Positions 54,019 through 64,000 of a stretch of DNA of 64,000 nucleotides are shown piece by piece. Origin of the DNA: Blastocladiella emersonii ATCC 22665 (taxonomy: Eukaryota > Blastocladiomycota > Blastocladiomycetes > Blastocladiales > Blastocladiaceae); NCBI GenBank assembly GCA_025594325.1, contig JANHCV010000003.1, positions 868,001-932,000 of the forward strand, written 5' to 3'. Position 1 is the stretch's first letter. Each line of letters starts with the position of its first letter. The position numbers and the translations under genes were made by a program. The notes below the pieces were generated by a model. The model searched no databases and was not told where the DNA came from. It worked only from the letters and a program-made list of their open reading frames with translations.

Positions 54019-57000
54019 ATGTCGGGCCGACCCTCTCCGGCCGCTTCGTCGGCGGCGCGGGACGTTCGCACGACACCGTCCGCGGCCGCCGCCCTGCTCT
54101 CGCCGTCGCGCTCTCGGCAGGGCCGCAGTCCCGCCGCCGCCGCCGCGGCCAAGGGCAAGGCGCCCGCCCCGCCGACGACCGCGACCAAGCCCGCACGGCA
54201 GCACGCAGGAGATAGCGGCTCCAACGAGCTGATTCCGGAAACCCCGGCGAGCACGGCGCCCGCGCGGCTCGACGCGGCGGCGGCAGCCTTTGCGACGCCC
54301 GTCGTCGAGAGCCCCGTGCGCCAGATCGAGCCGCCGACCGACAACGACCTCGAGGACCACGGGTACCGGTCGTCGCCCGCGCCGCGCGTGCCCGTGCAGG
54401 AACGCGACACGCCCGCCTACGAGGCCGTCATGGACGAGGGCGACGGGTCCGACCCCATGGTCGCCCAGGTCGAGGCCCTCGTGGGCGCGGGGAACCCCGC
54501 GGACGCTATGGCCAAGCTCGTCGACGTGCTGAGCGTCGACCTGCACGACGCCAACGTCCAGGGACCGAAAATCGTCTCGGCCGCGTACCACGCGATCGCT
54601 GCGCGGCTGCGGAATGCTGCGCAGGGCGAGGCGTCGCCGTCCGCGGGAAAGGACGCGGCGGCAACGGCAGCGGCGGCGGCGAGTCGCCCGAGTGCGAGCG
54701 GCCGGCTCGCGGCCGAGATCCAGGCGCTCGCGCCCATCGTCAACGACCTCGTCCTGTTCCTCCTCCGTGACCTCAAGCTCGCGACTCCCGATGTCGTGTA
54801 CGTCTGCCTTTGTTCCGGTTCATACGTGCGTTCGACAATCATTCACTCGCCGTTGCTGTCCGTATGTAGCGCGCAGGAGACGCTCAAGCTGCTCGGGTTC
54901 ATGTTCTACTCGCCGCACGTCTACTCGCTGCTCAAGGGTACGTTCACGCGCGCGTTCGCTGCGGGACCCAAATCCTCGCTCACACAACCTCGTGTTCCCC
55001 GTAGCCGAGAGCATCTCGAACCTGCTCAAGGCCGTCATCGATCTCGCGCGCAACACGCACGACAAGACTGTGTGCCACCTCGGCGTGTGGGTCCTGCATA
55101 TGCAGCAGCTGCCCGCGACCTCGTTCCCGAACGGCGTGCTGCAGGACATCGTGAACCTGCTCGTCTTTGCGCTGCGCGGCCCGTTTGACAGCATCACGAT
55201 CCCGACCGAGGCCATTACGACCATCACCAAGCTGCTGGTCGTGGTCCCGACCGCGATGCTGTCGCTCGCGTCCGAGTGGCTGCTGCCGACGTACGCGTGC
55301 ATGACCGTGTCGAGCGAGCCGCTGCGCAAGTTTGCGCTGCACTTCTTCACGACGCACCTGACGCTGCTGGCCGCCGAGGCGCCCAACTTCCACGGGTTCA
55401 TGCACGCCTTCTTCCAGCGGCACAACTCGAAGCTCATCTTCGAGATCACCGAGCTCATCAACCAGAACGAGCGCGAGGGCACCAAGCTGTGGTCCGTCGC
55501 CGTGGTCCTGCTCGCCCACCACATGATCTCGAACCCGGCCTTTGCCAACGGCATGCTCAAGATCGCCGAGCGGTGCTTCAACGTCAAGAAGGCCAGCACC
55601 AAGCTGCACGGGTACCGCGCGTGGAGCTACCTCATCTACGCGTTTGCGTCGGTCCGGTCGGGGATGAACGACCGCCGGTTCCGCCTGCTCATGATCCCCA
55701 TCGCCAACTCGCTCGCCAACGACCGTCACCCGCAGCTCCGTCACGCCGCCGCCGACGCCTGGCTCAACCTCATCTACGTCGTTGGCGTCAACATGCCGAC
55801 CTGGGACGGCGCCGCGTTCGAGATCATCGTCGAGCCTGTCCTCCGCCGCGCCCTCGAGGACCCCGACGCGTACATTCGCGACGCCGGGTGGGCCGCCCTC
55901 GAGGCGCTCGTGCGCACCGGGCCGGGTACGCACCGTCTGTTTGGAGCCGCTCTCGCGCAGCTCCTGACCCGTCGTCGTCCGTGTAGTCAATTCGTCGCTC
56001 ACGTCGACGCAGCGCCTCGGCAGCATCATCAGCGTCGGTGCCAAGCCCATCGAGTACCTGCGCACCATCAGCTTCGACCCTAAATGGGTCCGCTCGCAGA
56101 TCGAGTACCTGCTCGAGATGCTGCACGCGGGTGACGCGGCGCTCGACGACACCGAGGAGTGGCACAAGATTGAAGAGACGGGCCAGTTTTCGCTTCCGGT
56201 GTGCCTCATCGCGCTCGCCTTATACCAGTTGGAGGTTCCTCCCGCTCATACGCGCTCCCTCCTCGTGTAGCGCCGCGTGTGCACCGCGTTCTGCGCAATC
56301 CTGCTCGCGCTGCAGCGGACGTGCGAGAAGGAGATCCACCCGACGCAGGAGAGCCTTTCGGCGCTGCTCAAGGTGTCGGATTTCGTGCGCGACATGGCGC
56401 ACGACAGCGGCGCGTCCGCCGCCGACAAGCCCGTGTCGGCGATCCGGTCGGACCCGACGCACCGCATGGACATGCTCGACTTCCTCATGTCGGCGATGCA
56501 CTCGTACGTGCCCGTGCGCAACCTGACGAGCCCGCGGTGCCGGTACTCGGACCTCGAGGAGGAGTGCCGCACGCGCATGCACACGTCGCCCGCGCGAGAC
56601 ATGTTTGCCGTGGACCTCCAGATCACGCCCATGGTGCACATGGTCCTCCTGTGGATCGAGTCGTGCCCCGAGCCCGTCATCGTCGCCGCTAACCGCGCCA
56701 ACTTCCACTGGGACCGGTTCTCGACCCTCATCAAGTGGGCGTCCGACCGCAGCACGGCGCCGACCAACATGTACTCGCTCCTGTACCTCCTCGAGATCCA
56801 GCCGTTCCAGCCGTCGATCCACTGGCTGTTTGGGTACTGGGAGGAGCTCGGTACGGTTTTTTTTTTTGCCACCCTCGCGCGCTGGCGGTCCCTCCCACTG
56901 ACCTTGCCGCACCCGCAATGGTAGCCCGCGCCATGGTCGGGTACCTGCGCGAGACCAAGGCGCAAGCGCGCGCCGACGAGTTTGACCAGTTTGGCGACCA

Positions 57001-59012
57001 GCTGAACGCCATGTCCATGGCCATGGTGATCTGGCCGCTGACCAAGCTGCTCGAGCACCGCGGCACCAGCGTCGACTTCCCGCTCGAGGCGTGGACCGAG
57101 CTGTGGGACGCCGTGTCGACCACGCACCGCCCGAGCAAGCGGCCCAACGCCGTCCCGACCATGGTCGCCGAGTGGATCCTCGCCTCGGTCGAGCCGTTCC
57201 TCGCCATGAGCCAGGCGTGCTCTACCGCCACCGCCGGCACCGCGTCGGAAACGGACGACCCGTCGAGCGACCACGACGACGCCGGCGCCACCGCGAGCGC
57301 CTCGGGCGCTCCCGCGGACCCGCGCTTCCCGCCGCTCCTGATGCACGAGAGCGTGCTGTTCGCCGTGTGCTCAGTCCTCCGCACGCTGCTCGCGAGTTAC
57401 ACGGTCTCGCCCCGTCCCGGCCCCGCGGTCCCGCCGCCCGCCGACGACCCGGTGCTGCAGGCCGTGCACGCGGTGGTGATCGCGCAGGTGGCGCGGTTCA
57501 TGCGCGAGGTATCGCGCGACGCGTCGATCCAGGGCCCGCTGCCCGCGCTCATCCCCGTCGCCGCGACCGCGCTGCGCACGTTGCTTGACGGGTTCCACGC
57601 CGCCCGGCCGTCGGCCGTGCCCGAAATGGCTACGCCGTTCCTCGCCGTGTGCTCGCGCAACCTCCGCCGCCTGTTCGCGGCCGCGCCCGCGCTCGCGCGT
57701 ACCCTTACGCGCGACGGGCAGGCGCAGCTCGACGCGGTTCTTGGGGAGCTGTGGGGGTCGCTCCTCGCAGTGTGGCGCGACGACACCGACAGCGGTGCGC
57801 GGGACTCGGACGCGGTGCTCGTGGTCGCTGCGCCGTTCCTCGCGCGCGCGATGCGGCACCCGAGCATGGCGGTCGTCGAGGCGGCCGTCGCGGCGTGGAA
57901 CGCGCGGTTCGCGCCCGCGCTCGCGAATGCCAAGGCAGACGCGGTCCCGGCGCCGCTCGCCGAGGTCATCGCGCAGCTCGCGACCGACCCGCACGTGTCG
58001 ATTGACGTGCCGCGGTCGCTCGCCCGCCGCGCCGCCGCGGCGCCGCAGCAGCAGGCGGATACCGCGTCGACGACGCAGGTCAGCCAGGACGACGTGACGG
58101 CGCTGCTCGAGGGCGGCGACAGCGTGCCCGCGGGTGAGGCGGCCGAGCCCGTTGTCGTGGTGTCGCCGGCGCCGCCCAAGGCATCGTCCTCGTCGAGTCC
58201 CGCCGCGACGCGGTCCAGCACCAAGCGGCGCGCGTCCGTCGCCGCGGCGTCGTCGTCGGCCGGGTCCGAGACGGACGAGGACGAAGCGCGCCCGCGGACG
58301 CGGTCCGCCGCCGCTGCAGCGACGCCCGGCAAGGGTCCGCGCAACGTGCTCGGCACCAAGCCCGCCACCGCCAACGGCACGACGGCGTCGTCGCCCGCGA
58401 CGGGACGGAAACCCGACGCGCCGCCGGCGACATCGAGCGCCAAGAAACGCCGCGTCCTCACCCCCGGGCGCGGCGGCGGCGGGGACACGCAGTATGTGCC
58501 GATCGAGGGCCCGTCCTCGCCCACGAAAGATGCGGCCGACCAGCCCAAGACGCGGCGGCAGCTCGAGCGGCTCGCCGAGGACGGGCGATCGTTCATCCCG
58601 CCCATGTACACGGCCGTAGACAGCCAGAACGCGGCGGCGGCGGCGGCGGCAGCGCGCGAGATCGAGGCGGCGGCGGCGGCGGCGGACTCGCACCCGCCAT
58701 TGGCGCCGGCGACGACCGAGCGCGACAACGACGAGGATGGGATGGAGGTCGACGGCGGGAAACCCGAGGCGCAGGCGGCGCCCGCGGCGTGGCGGCGGCC
58801 GAGCGAGATCCTGCCCCCGATCGAGTCCCTCGCGGCGCGGCCAGTCAGGTACGCTCTGCAACCGCGGATCCGCCCATGATGCATCACTGACCTCTCCCCG
58901 TCGCGCGACGCGTAGTGACATTCTCGAACTGCAGCGCGCGATGCACGCGTGGCTGCTCGGCGCAAGCGAACACCTCGCGCGGCGCGCGCCCGACGATGAA
59001 CGGTCCTCTTAG
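54019..59012 (+). CDS. RIF1: RIF1 homolog
   Basis: Large HEAT-repeat protein controlling replication timing, double-strand-break repair choice and telomeres, often through PP1. Exons 54019-54797, 54870-54937, 55005-55925, 55987-56198, 56271-56850, 56925-58848, 58916-59012 give about 1,526 residues. The Rif1 N-terminal domain is seen in DKTVCHLGVWVLHMQQLP, WLLPTYACMTVSSEPLRKFA, LINQNEREGTKLWSVAVVLL, HGYRAWSYLIYAFAS and HAAADAWLNLIYVVG. The last 400 residues are disordered and basic with AKKRRVLTPG. One intron is uncertain: a GTGTGC donor at 56199 gives 72 nt, while 56235 gives only 36 nt and adds VCLIALALYQLE; both keep frame. Intron 56851-56924 holds an 11-T run. Confidence 0.82.
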
Positions 59013-59542
59013 CGCACGCATCATCCTCGTATCTGGAATAATACTAGGTTTCTTGCTCCATCTGTGTGATCGAGTCAGCGATGGCGCGACCGCGAGACGA
59101 ACCAGGCCGCCGGGTGGCTTAGCCAACGGGGTCGGGAGACGAGCGACGCGCCGCATTGCGACAACGCACGTGAGCGGCGCGCACCCACCGCGATACCCCG
59201 CGGATAACGATACACGCGCGGGAGAGCGCCGAATAAGGTCGAATATAGCGCGATGTGATGGCCGCGGCGGTACGCGGGTCATGAACCGCGGGCTGGGGTA
59301 TTCGAGCGTGGTTGAGTGGTGGGAGCGTGGTGATTGCGTGCTACGCTTTGTAAGCTGATCAGTCACGCTGCGTGCCCCCCGAACCCTTCGAGCATGCAGT
59401 CTGTCTCGCACTCGGCCAGCTCGCCGCCCGGCTATAAAGCCCGCGGCCCCGCCCCGCCCTCTCCCCCCGCTCTCGGCCCGGACCTTACACGTCGCATACT
59501 GCTACGAAGCAACACATACACCTAGCACACACCATCACCACC
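59013..59542. promoter_or_regulatory. cystathionine gamma-lyase promoter region
   Basis: 530 bp between RIF1 and the lyase, with a TATA box at 59433-59439 and a CT-rich leader. Confidence 0.5.
59433..59439 (+). promoter_or_regulatory. TATA box of cystathionine gamma-lyase gene
   Basis: TATAAAG 104 bp upstream of the ATG at 59543, in GC-rich surroundings. Confidence 0.65.
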
Positions 59543-61196
59543 ATGTCGGTCGACGCCAAGTTCCTCAACCAGTTCCGCAGCGCCGGCACCGATGCCGTGC
59601 ACGCCGGCCAGGAGCCCGACCCCGTCACGGGCGCCGTGATCCCGCCCATCTCGCTCTCGACCACGTTCAAGCAGCGCGCCGCCGGCGAGCACTCTGTACG
59701 TCTCGCCTTGCTTGCCTGCCTGTGGTGTGCGCTCCGCTCCGCCAGCATCAAGGTGTTCGCCTACTCGCTCCGTTCGCCTACTCGCTCCCACGGCGGGTCG
59801 TGGGAAGTGTGCGACGTCGCCGCAGCGGATCGGTCGGCGTCCCACGGCCGGCCGGCTCCTCCCCGCAGACGCCGACGTCCCACGGCCGGGTCGAGCAACG
59901 GCTGGCTGGGCCCATGTGGGAACTCGCCGGGTCCTCTGGCCTGTTGTTCGCTCTCGGGCCGGCTAGCAAAAGCTGCTCGGGCCGCGCGCGGGCCGGCTCC
60001 CACGAGCGGGTGATCGCGGCGGGTCTACCACCTCAGCTCTCGATGCTGGCGGCGCCACGGGGCCGCGTCCCTGCACGCGGGCGCGCGAATCACGTCGTGG
60101 CAACTAGGAGCTAACCGTTCTTTGGGGAATCCAGGGCTACGAGTACTCGCGGTCGGGCAACCCGACGCGCAACGCGTTCGAGGCGGCGGTGGCGGCGCTC
60201 GAGAAGGCCAAGCACGCGCTGGCCTTCTCGTCGGGGTCGGCGACCACGGCGACGGTCGTGGCGAGTCTGCCCAAGGGCTCGCACATTGCCTCGGTCAACG
60301 ACGTGTACGGCGGCACCTACCGCTACTTCACCAAGGTGGCGCCGACGCTCGGCTACTCTGCGTCGTTTGTCGACCTGTACAACCCCGAGAACATCAAGTC
60401 GGCGATCCAGCCCAACACGCGCATGGTGTGGATCGAGACCCCGACCAACCCGACGCTGCGCCTCGTCGACATTGCCGCGGTCGCCAAGGCGGCCAAGTCG
60501 GTCAACAAGGACATTCTCGTCGTCGTCGACAACACGTTCCTGTCGCCCTACTTCCAGCGCCCGCTGACCCTCGGCGCCGACCTCGTCGTGCACTCGGTCA
60601 CCAAGTACATCAACGGCCACTCGGACGCGGTCATGGGCGTGGCCGCGACCAACCGCGACGACGTGCACGAGAAGCTGCGGTTCCTGCAGAACGCGATCGG
60701 CGCGGTCCCCTCGGCGTTTGACTGCTTCCTCGCCAACCGCGGCCTCAAGACGCTGCACCTGCGCATGGAGCGCCACGGCCACTCGGCGCTGGCCATCGCG
60801 CGCGCCCTCGAGGCGTCGCCGTACGTCGACGAGGTGCTGTACCCGGGCCTCCCCTCGCACAAGCAGCACGAGCTCGCCAAGCGCCAGATGCGCGGGTTCG
60901 GCGGCATGATCTCGTTCCGCATCAAGGGCAACCTCGACTCGGCCAACGCGTTCCTGCGCTCGCTCAAGTACTTCACGCTCGCCGAGTCGCTCGGCGGAGT
61001 CGAGTCCCTCGCCGAGCTCCCCGCCGTTATGACCCACGGGTCCGTCAGCCCCGCCGACCGCGCCGCCCTCGGCATCACCGACACGCTCGTCCGCCTCTCG
61101 GTCGGCATCGAGGACACGGACGACCTGCTCGCTGACGTCCAGCAGGCCCTCGTCAAGGCCGCGGCGGCGACCAAGGCGACCAAGTCTAAGCTCTAA
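59543..61196 (+). CDS. cystathionine gamma-lyase
   Basis: PLP enzyme that cleaves cystathionine to cysteine, 2-oxobutyrate and ammonia (reverse transsulfuration), and can make H2S. Exons 59543-59695 and 60135-61196, phase 0, give 404 residues, the normal length. Seen: PPISLSTTFKQ, EYSRSGNPTRNAFE, AFSSGSATTATV, ETPTNPTLR, VVDNTFLSPYFQRP, and the PLP Lys208 in HSVTKYINGHSD, then NRGLKTLHLRM and FTLAESLGGVESL. The joined sequence HSGYEYSRSG matches the family with no gap, so the 439-nt intron contains no missed exon. Cystathionine gamma-synthase or methionine gamma-lyase are less likely on length and EYSRSGNPTR wording. Confidence 0.93.
59696..60134 (+). other. exceptionally long intron (439 nt) in the lyase gene
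   Basis: GTACGT donor, GCTAACC branch-like sequence about 26 nt before the CCAG acceptor. Very GC-rich inside, with repeated GGCCGG/CCGGCC palindromic blocks (for example about 59848-59853 and 59982-59998). No exon-like frame expected by homology. Confidence 0.75.
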
Positions 61197-61473
61197 ATCA
61201 TCGTGACCCTGTTAGTAGTACCCCCTCTTGACTTTATATAAATGCCTGTCTGTGTCCATCAACTTTTTTTCTCCGTGTGTGCTCGAGCCGTGGCCATGGC
61301 CGAACCGAGTCGACTTGCCCTCGTCGCGCCGAGTGGCGACCATGTCCGAGCCGCGACCGCGGACCGCAACCGAGCCGAGTCCATGTGCGTGCGCCATCGA
61401 GACAGCCGAAAACGACGACGCGAGAGACAAAGTCTATTACGCTACAGAGTAAGATACATCCTCTCCCTCCCGC

Positions 61474-63198
61474 TCATCCCCGCTTAGCGCGCTGGTACAT
61501 CCACAGCCCGACGAACGTGAGCGTGACGCCGACGGCCTGGGTGCCCGAGACGCTGTCGCCGAACCACAGGATGGCCGCGACGATGACGACGATGCGCTTG
61601 AGCAGCGACACGATCGAGTAGGTGACGGTCGAGACGCGCGCCAGGATCGACACGGACATGAGCGCCTGCGAGAAGTGCGACAGCCCGTTGAGCAGGAACA
61701 GGAGGACCAGGCGGCGGTCCACGATGACCTCGGATGTTGGGGAGGAGGGGGTGCCGAAGAGCAGCGGGCGCATGTCCGACGACAGCCACATGGGCACCGT
61801 GCACAGGAACGCCAGCAGCGACGAGTGGTACATGATGTTCACCTTGTCGAGCTTGACGGTGCCGTTGGTGTGGGAGGTGGTGGAGGTCGGGAGCAGCGAG
61901 TCCTTGCCGCTCAGCGCCGACGAGAACGACTTGGGGAGCAGGGTATCGGCGAAGTTCGGCGACGGCGACCTCCGCGCCGCCGCGGCCGCAACAGCATCGG
62001 CGGACGCGGACAGGATGCGCTTGGACACGATGCTCTGCATGACGAAGATGACGGTCGAGAGCGCGGCGAACGTGAACCCGATCGGGTTGAATGCCATGCT
62101 CGCCTTCCCGAACGTGCAGGCGAGCACGACGCCGGCCATGAGCGGGACGAGGGCGACGTAGACGCGGGCCGGGTACTTGACGCCCCACCCGACGCGCGAC
62201 ACGACGACGGTGAAGAGCGGCGAAAGCGCCTTGACCGTGTGGACGAACGCGACGGGGACGCGCGCCATGGCCATGGACGCGCACATGTGTCCGCCGAGCT
62301 GGAACACGGCGAGCGGGGCCATCGTGCGGACGACGGCGCCGTCGAGCGGGCGCAGCGTGAACCACCCGCGCGCGTGGCCCAGCTGGCACAGCACGGCCAC
62401 CGACGCGAACTGCGCCAGCGTCAGCGTCACCGGGTACGGGAACGACAGCAGGATCTGCTTCTTGGCGTTGTTGGTCAGCGCCGACGCCGCGTACCACCCG
62501 AGACACAGCAGCGGCAGCGCCATGGACGCGAGGAAGGTGAAGATGCGCGCCCACGCCAGCGTGGCCGCGGCGGATACCGCACCGAGCAGCGAGCTCGAGG
62601 TCGCGTGCGACGTCCATGACGCGCGCAGCGGCGAGCCCGGGCGGGATGAGGAGAAGGCGGGCGGCAGCAGCGAGAAGCTCGCGGACGACGACGACGGCGA
62701 TCCATTGGCGGTAGCGCCCAGGAAGTAGTTTTGCACGTTGATCTGCACGCCGCGGCCGGCCTCGGCAAAGGCGCGCAGCGTGCGCGGCGACGGGAGGCCC
62801 GCGAACACGCCGGAACTGCTCTTTTCGGAAGACGAGGGGGAAGCGCCCGCGCTCCCCGCGGCAGCGGCAACGTGCAGCAGCGACGACGGCTTGTGCTTGG
62901 CCGAGTACTCGTAGGACGGCGGCGGGAGGAGCGACGGCGGTTGCATCGGTTGTGATGGCGATGGGTCAAAGTAGCCCGAGTCGGACGCCTCGGGCATGCC
63001 GATGGCGACGCTGCCCGAGCTGCTCCGTGACGCGGAGGCCGTGGTGGTGGTGGCGGCGAGGTAGGACGCGGCCGAGGTGCTGCGCGAGTGGTGGATCAGG
63101 CGGCGCATGGGGGTGCCGGCGAGCCCGCCGTTGGGCGCCATGGCCGAGGCCTCGTGGCTCGGCGACGATGGCCGCGGCGCTGCGTGGTGGTGCTGCAT
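61474..63198 (-). CDS. TPT/nucleotide-sugar-type transporter, Sly41-like
   Basis: Drug/metabolite-transporter superfamily member with triose-phosphate-transporter fold, 574 residues, intronless. Residues 1-200 are Ser/Ala/Pro-rich. Around ten spans follow, including ILLSFPYPVTLTLAQFASVA, HTVKALSPLFTVVVSR with the family Lys, VYVALVPLMAGVVLACTF, FTFAALSTVIFVMQSIVSKRI and TYSIVSLLKRIVVIVAAILWF. FVHTVKALSP and SKRIL are typical of TPT proteins; the long insert between spans and LDKVNIMYHSSLLAF resemble yeast Sly41, a secretory-pathway membrane protein. Substrate cannot be read from sequence. It converges on the lyase, 277 bp between stops. Confidence 0.85.
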   Translation of the reverse strand: MQHHHAAPRPSSPSHEASAMAPNGGLAGTPMRRLIHHSRSTSAASYLAATTTTASASRSSSGSVAIGMPEASDSGYFDPSPSQPMQPPSLLPPPSYEYSAKHKPSSLLHVAAAAGSAGASPSSSEKSSSGVFAGLPSPRTLRAFAEAGRGVQINVQNYFLGATANGSPSSSSASFSLLPPAFSSSRPGSPLRASWTSHATSSSLLGAVSAAATLAWARIFTFLASMALPLLCLGWYAASALTNNAKKQILLSFPYPVTLTLAQFASVAVLCQLGHARGWFTLRPLDGAVVRTMAPLAVFQLGGHMCASMAMARVPVAFVHTVKALSPLFTVVVSRVGWGVKYPARVYVALVPLMAGVVLACTFGKASMAFNPIGFTFAALSTVIFVMQSIVSKRILSASADAVAAAAARRSPSPNFADTLLPKSFSSALSGKDSLLPTSTTSHTNGTVKLDKVNIMYHSSLLAFLCTVPMWLSSDMRPLLFGTPSSPTSEVIVDRRLVLLFLLNGLSHFSQALMSVSILARVSTVTYSIVSLLKRIVVIVAAILWFGDSVSGTQAVGVTLTFVGLWMYQRAKRG

Positions 63199-63627
63199 GA
63201 TACTGGGTGATGGAGGGTGCAGTCGCAGCGGTGGTGGAGAGAGATGCGAGCAAGCGGCTGCAGGCTGCCCCCCTTCTAGTGCTGCGTGGCGTGTCTATGG
63301 GAGCGCGGATGGCTCGTCTATGAAAGTGCGGGAATCGAAGCTTGGGAGCGGCAGCGGCCGCGGAAGAGAAGTCGGTGGGCGCCCACGCCAGCGGGCGGCG
63401 CCGCAAGACGGCCGGCTCGAACAAAACGCCACAAATTGCACGGCGAATCGCAAGTCGCGACGCATCACCTGATGCGCCCGCACCCGAACGACGCGTTATC
63501 GGCGCGTCGCGCAATGTCTCGCACCTCACATGATGTCTCGCGCCCTCCCTCTCTCTCCCGCCCGTATCACGCGCGCCGCCTGTCTCGCGTCGCGCCCCCC
63601 GACCACGGCCACCGTCACGAGGGCACT
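63199..63627. promoter_or_regulatory. divergent promoter region, Sly41-like / TEN1-like
   Basis: 429 bp between divergent starts. No TATA box or repeat recognised. Confidence 0.4.
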
Positions 63628-64000
63628 ATGAGCAGCGCACAACCGCATCCCGTGCTCGCCACCGTGGCCACGATCGCCGCGCCGGCCACGTACCGCCTCA
63701 CGACCGCGGGCGACTTTGTCGCGTGGACCGCCGCCGTACCCGACCCCGCCGTGTTCCCGATCCGCACCGTGGGCCGACTTACGGCCATCGACCTCACCGC
63801 CACCTCGGCCACGCTCACCGTCGACGACCACCAGCGGCCCGGCGTCGCTGCCGCCGTTCTCGAGCTCGATCTCGCACAAATCCTCGACTTGGCCGCCTCG
63901 CTGGCTGCGGGCACGCAGGTCGACGTGGCCGGCACGCTCGAGGTCCGCGCCGCGCCGTCCAAGTTTGCGCTCCAGGCGACGCTGCTCCGGCCCGCCGAGA
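63628..64000 (+). CDS. TEN1-like OB-fold protein (3' end outside window)
   Basis: 124 codons are visible, still open at the edge. The order of segments recalls TEN1, the small subunit of the CST telomere/replication complex: FPIRTVGRLTAIDLTATSAT (first OB strands), LTVDDHQRPGVAAAVLELDL, LAAGTQVDVAGTLEV and FALQATLLRPAE. Human TEN1 is about 123 residues, so little may be missing. RPA3 has a similar fold and GRL motif and is the main alternative. The ATG is the first in frame after stops. Confidence 0.45.
   Translation, partial: MSSAQPHPVLATVATIAAPATYRLTTAGDFVAWTAAVPDPAVFPIRTVGRLTAIDLTATSATLTVDDHQRPGVAAAVLELDLAQILDLAASLAAGTQVDVAGTLEVRAAPSKFALQATLLRPAE

Overview
The window is nuclear DNA of a GC-rich eukaryote, and everything points to a zoosporic (flagellated) fungus. 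Genes are short and closely packed, most are interrupted by spliceosomal introns of about 52-77 nt, coding and intergenic DNA are both very GC-rich, and products are fungal in style: CreC/WDR20, Prm10-type ThrE transporter, a Mortierella-like PUFA elongase, Sly41-type transporter, nuclear peroxiredoxin. It also carries a flagellar radial-spoke head protein (RSP4/6), a CAMSAP/Patronin microtubule minus-end protein, FANCI and imidazolonepropionase, all missing from most Dikarya. Blastocladiomycota (Allomyces/Blastocladiella-like) is my best inference; a GC-rich chytrid is the alternative. No rRNA, tRNA, CRISPR or recognisable transposon was seen.

Layout. 1-8.8 kb: SMC5 (minus, running off the left edge) diverges from FANCI (plus), which converges on a ZZ zinc-finger gene (minus). 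8.9-12.3 kb: PIG-A (minus) and imidazolonepropionase (plus, TATA box) share a divergent promoter. 12.3-21 kb: calcineurin A, a degenerate Rab24-like GTPase, a CreC/WDR20 WD40 protein (minus) and a fatty-acid elongase (minus). 21-31.8 kb: Prm10/ThrE transporter, a Cys-rich single-pass membrane protein, a decayed or tiny membrane-protein locus with a 37-bp duplication, DPH3 (minus), and a secreted GPI-type tyrosinase. 31.8-38.8 kb: a minus-strand run of BAR-like protein, CAMSAP and RSP4/6. 39-48.1 kb: VPS41, an unknown acidic protein (minus), a PPIE-type RRM-cyclophilin and an HRI-like eIF2alpha kinase. 48.1-51.2 kb: an AT-richer island with tandem repeats and a 1-kb duplicated orphan gene whose second copy is broken. 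52-64 kb: a histone-tail-like/peroxiredoxin fusion, RIF1, cystathionine gamma-lyase, a Sly41-like transporter and the start of a TEN1-like OB-fold gene.

Functional themes are genome maintenance (SMC5, FANCI, RIF1, possible TEN1), microtubules and the flagellum (RSP4/6, CAMSAP), membrane traffic (VPS41, Rab24-like, Sly41-like), GPI synthesis (PIG-A) with a likely GPI client (tyrosinase), calcium/stress signalling (calcineurin, HRI) and sulfur/histidine metabolism. Exon structures below were read by hand: nearly all join in frame and keep family motifs intact. Of 64 introns I placed, 46 start with GTACG, an unusual 5' splice-site preference.
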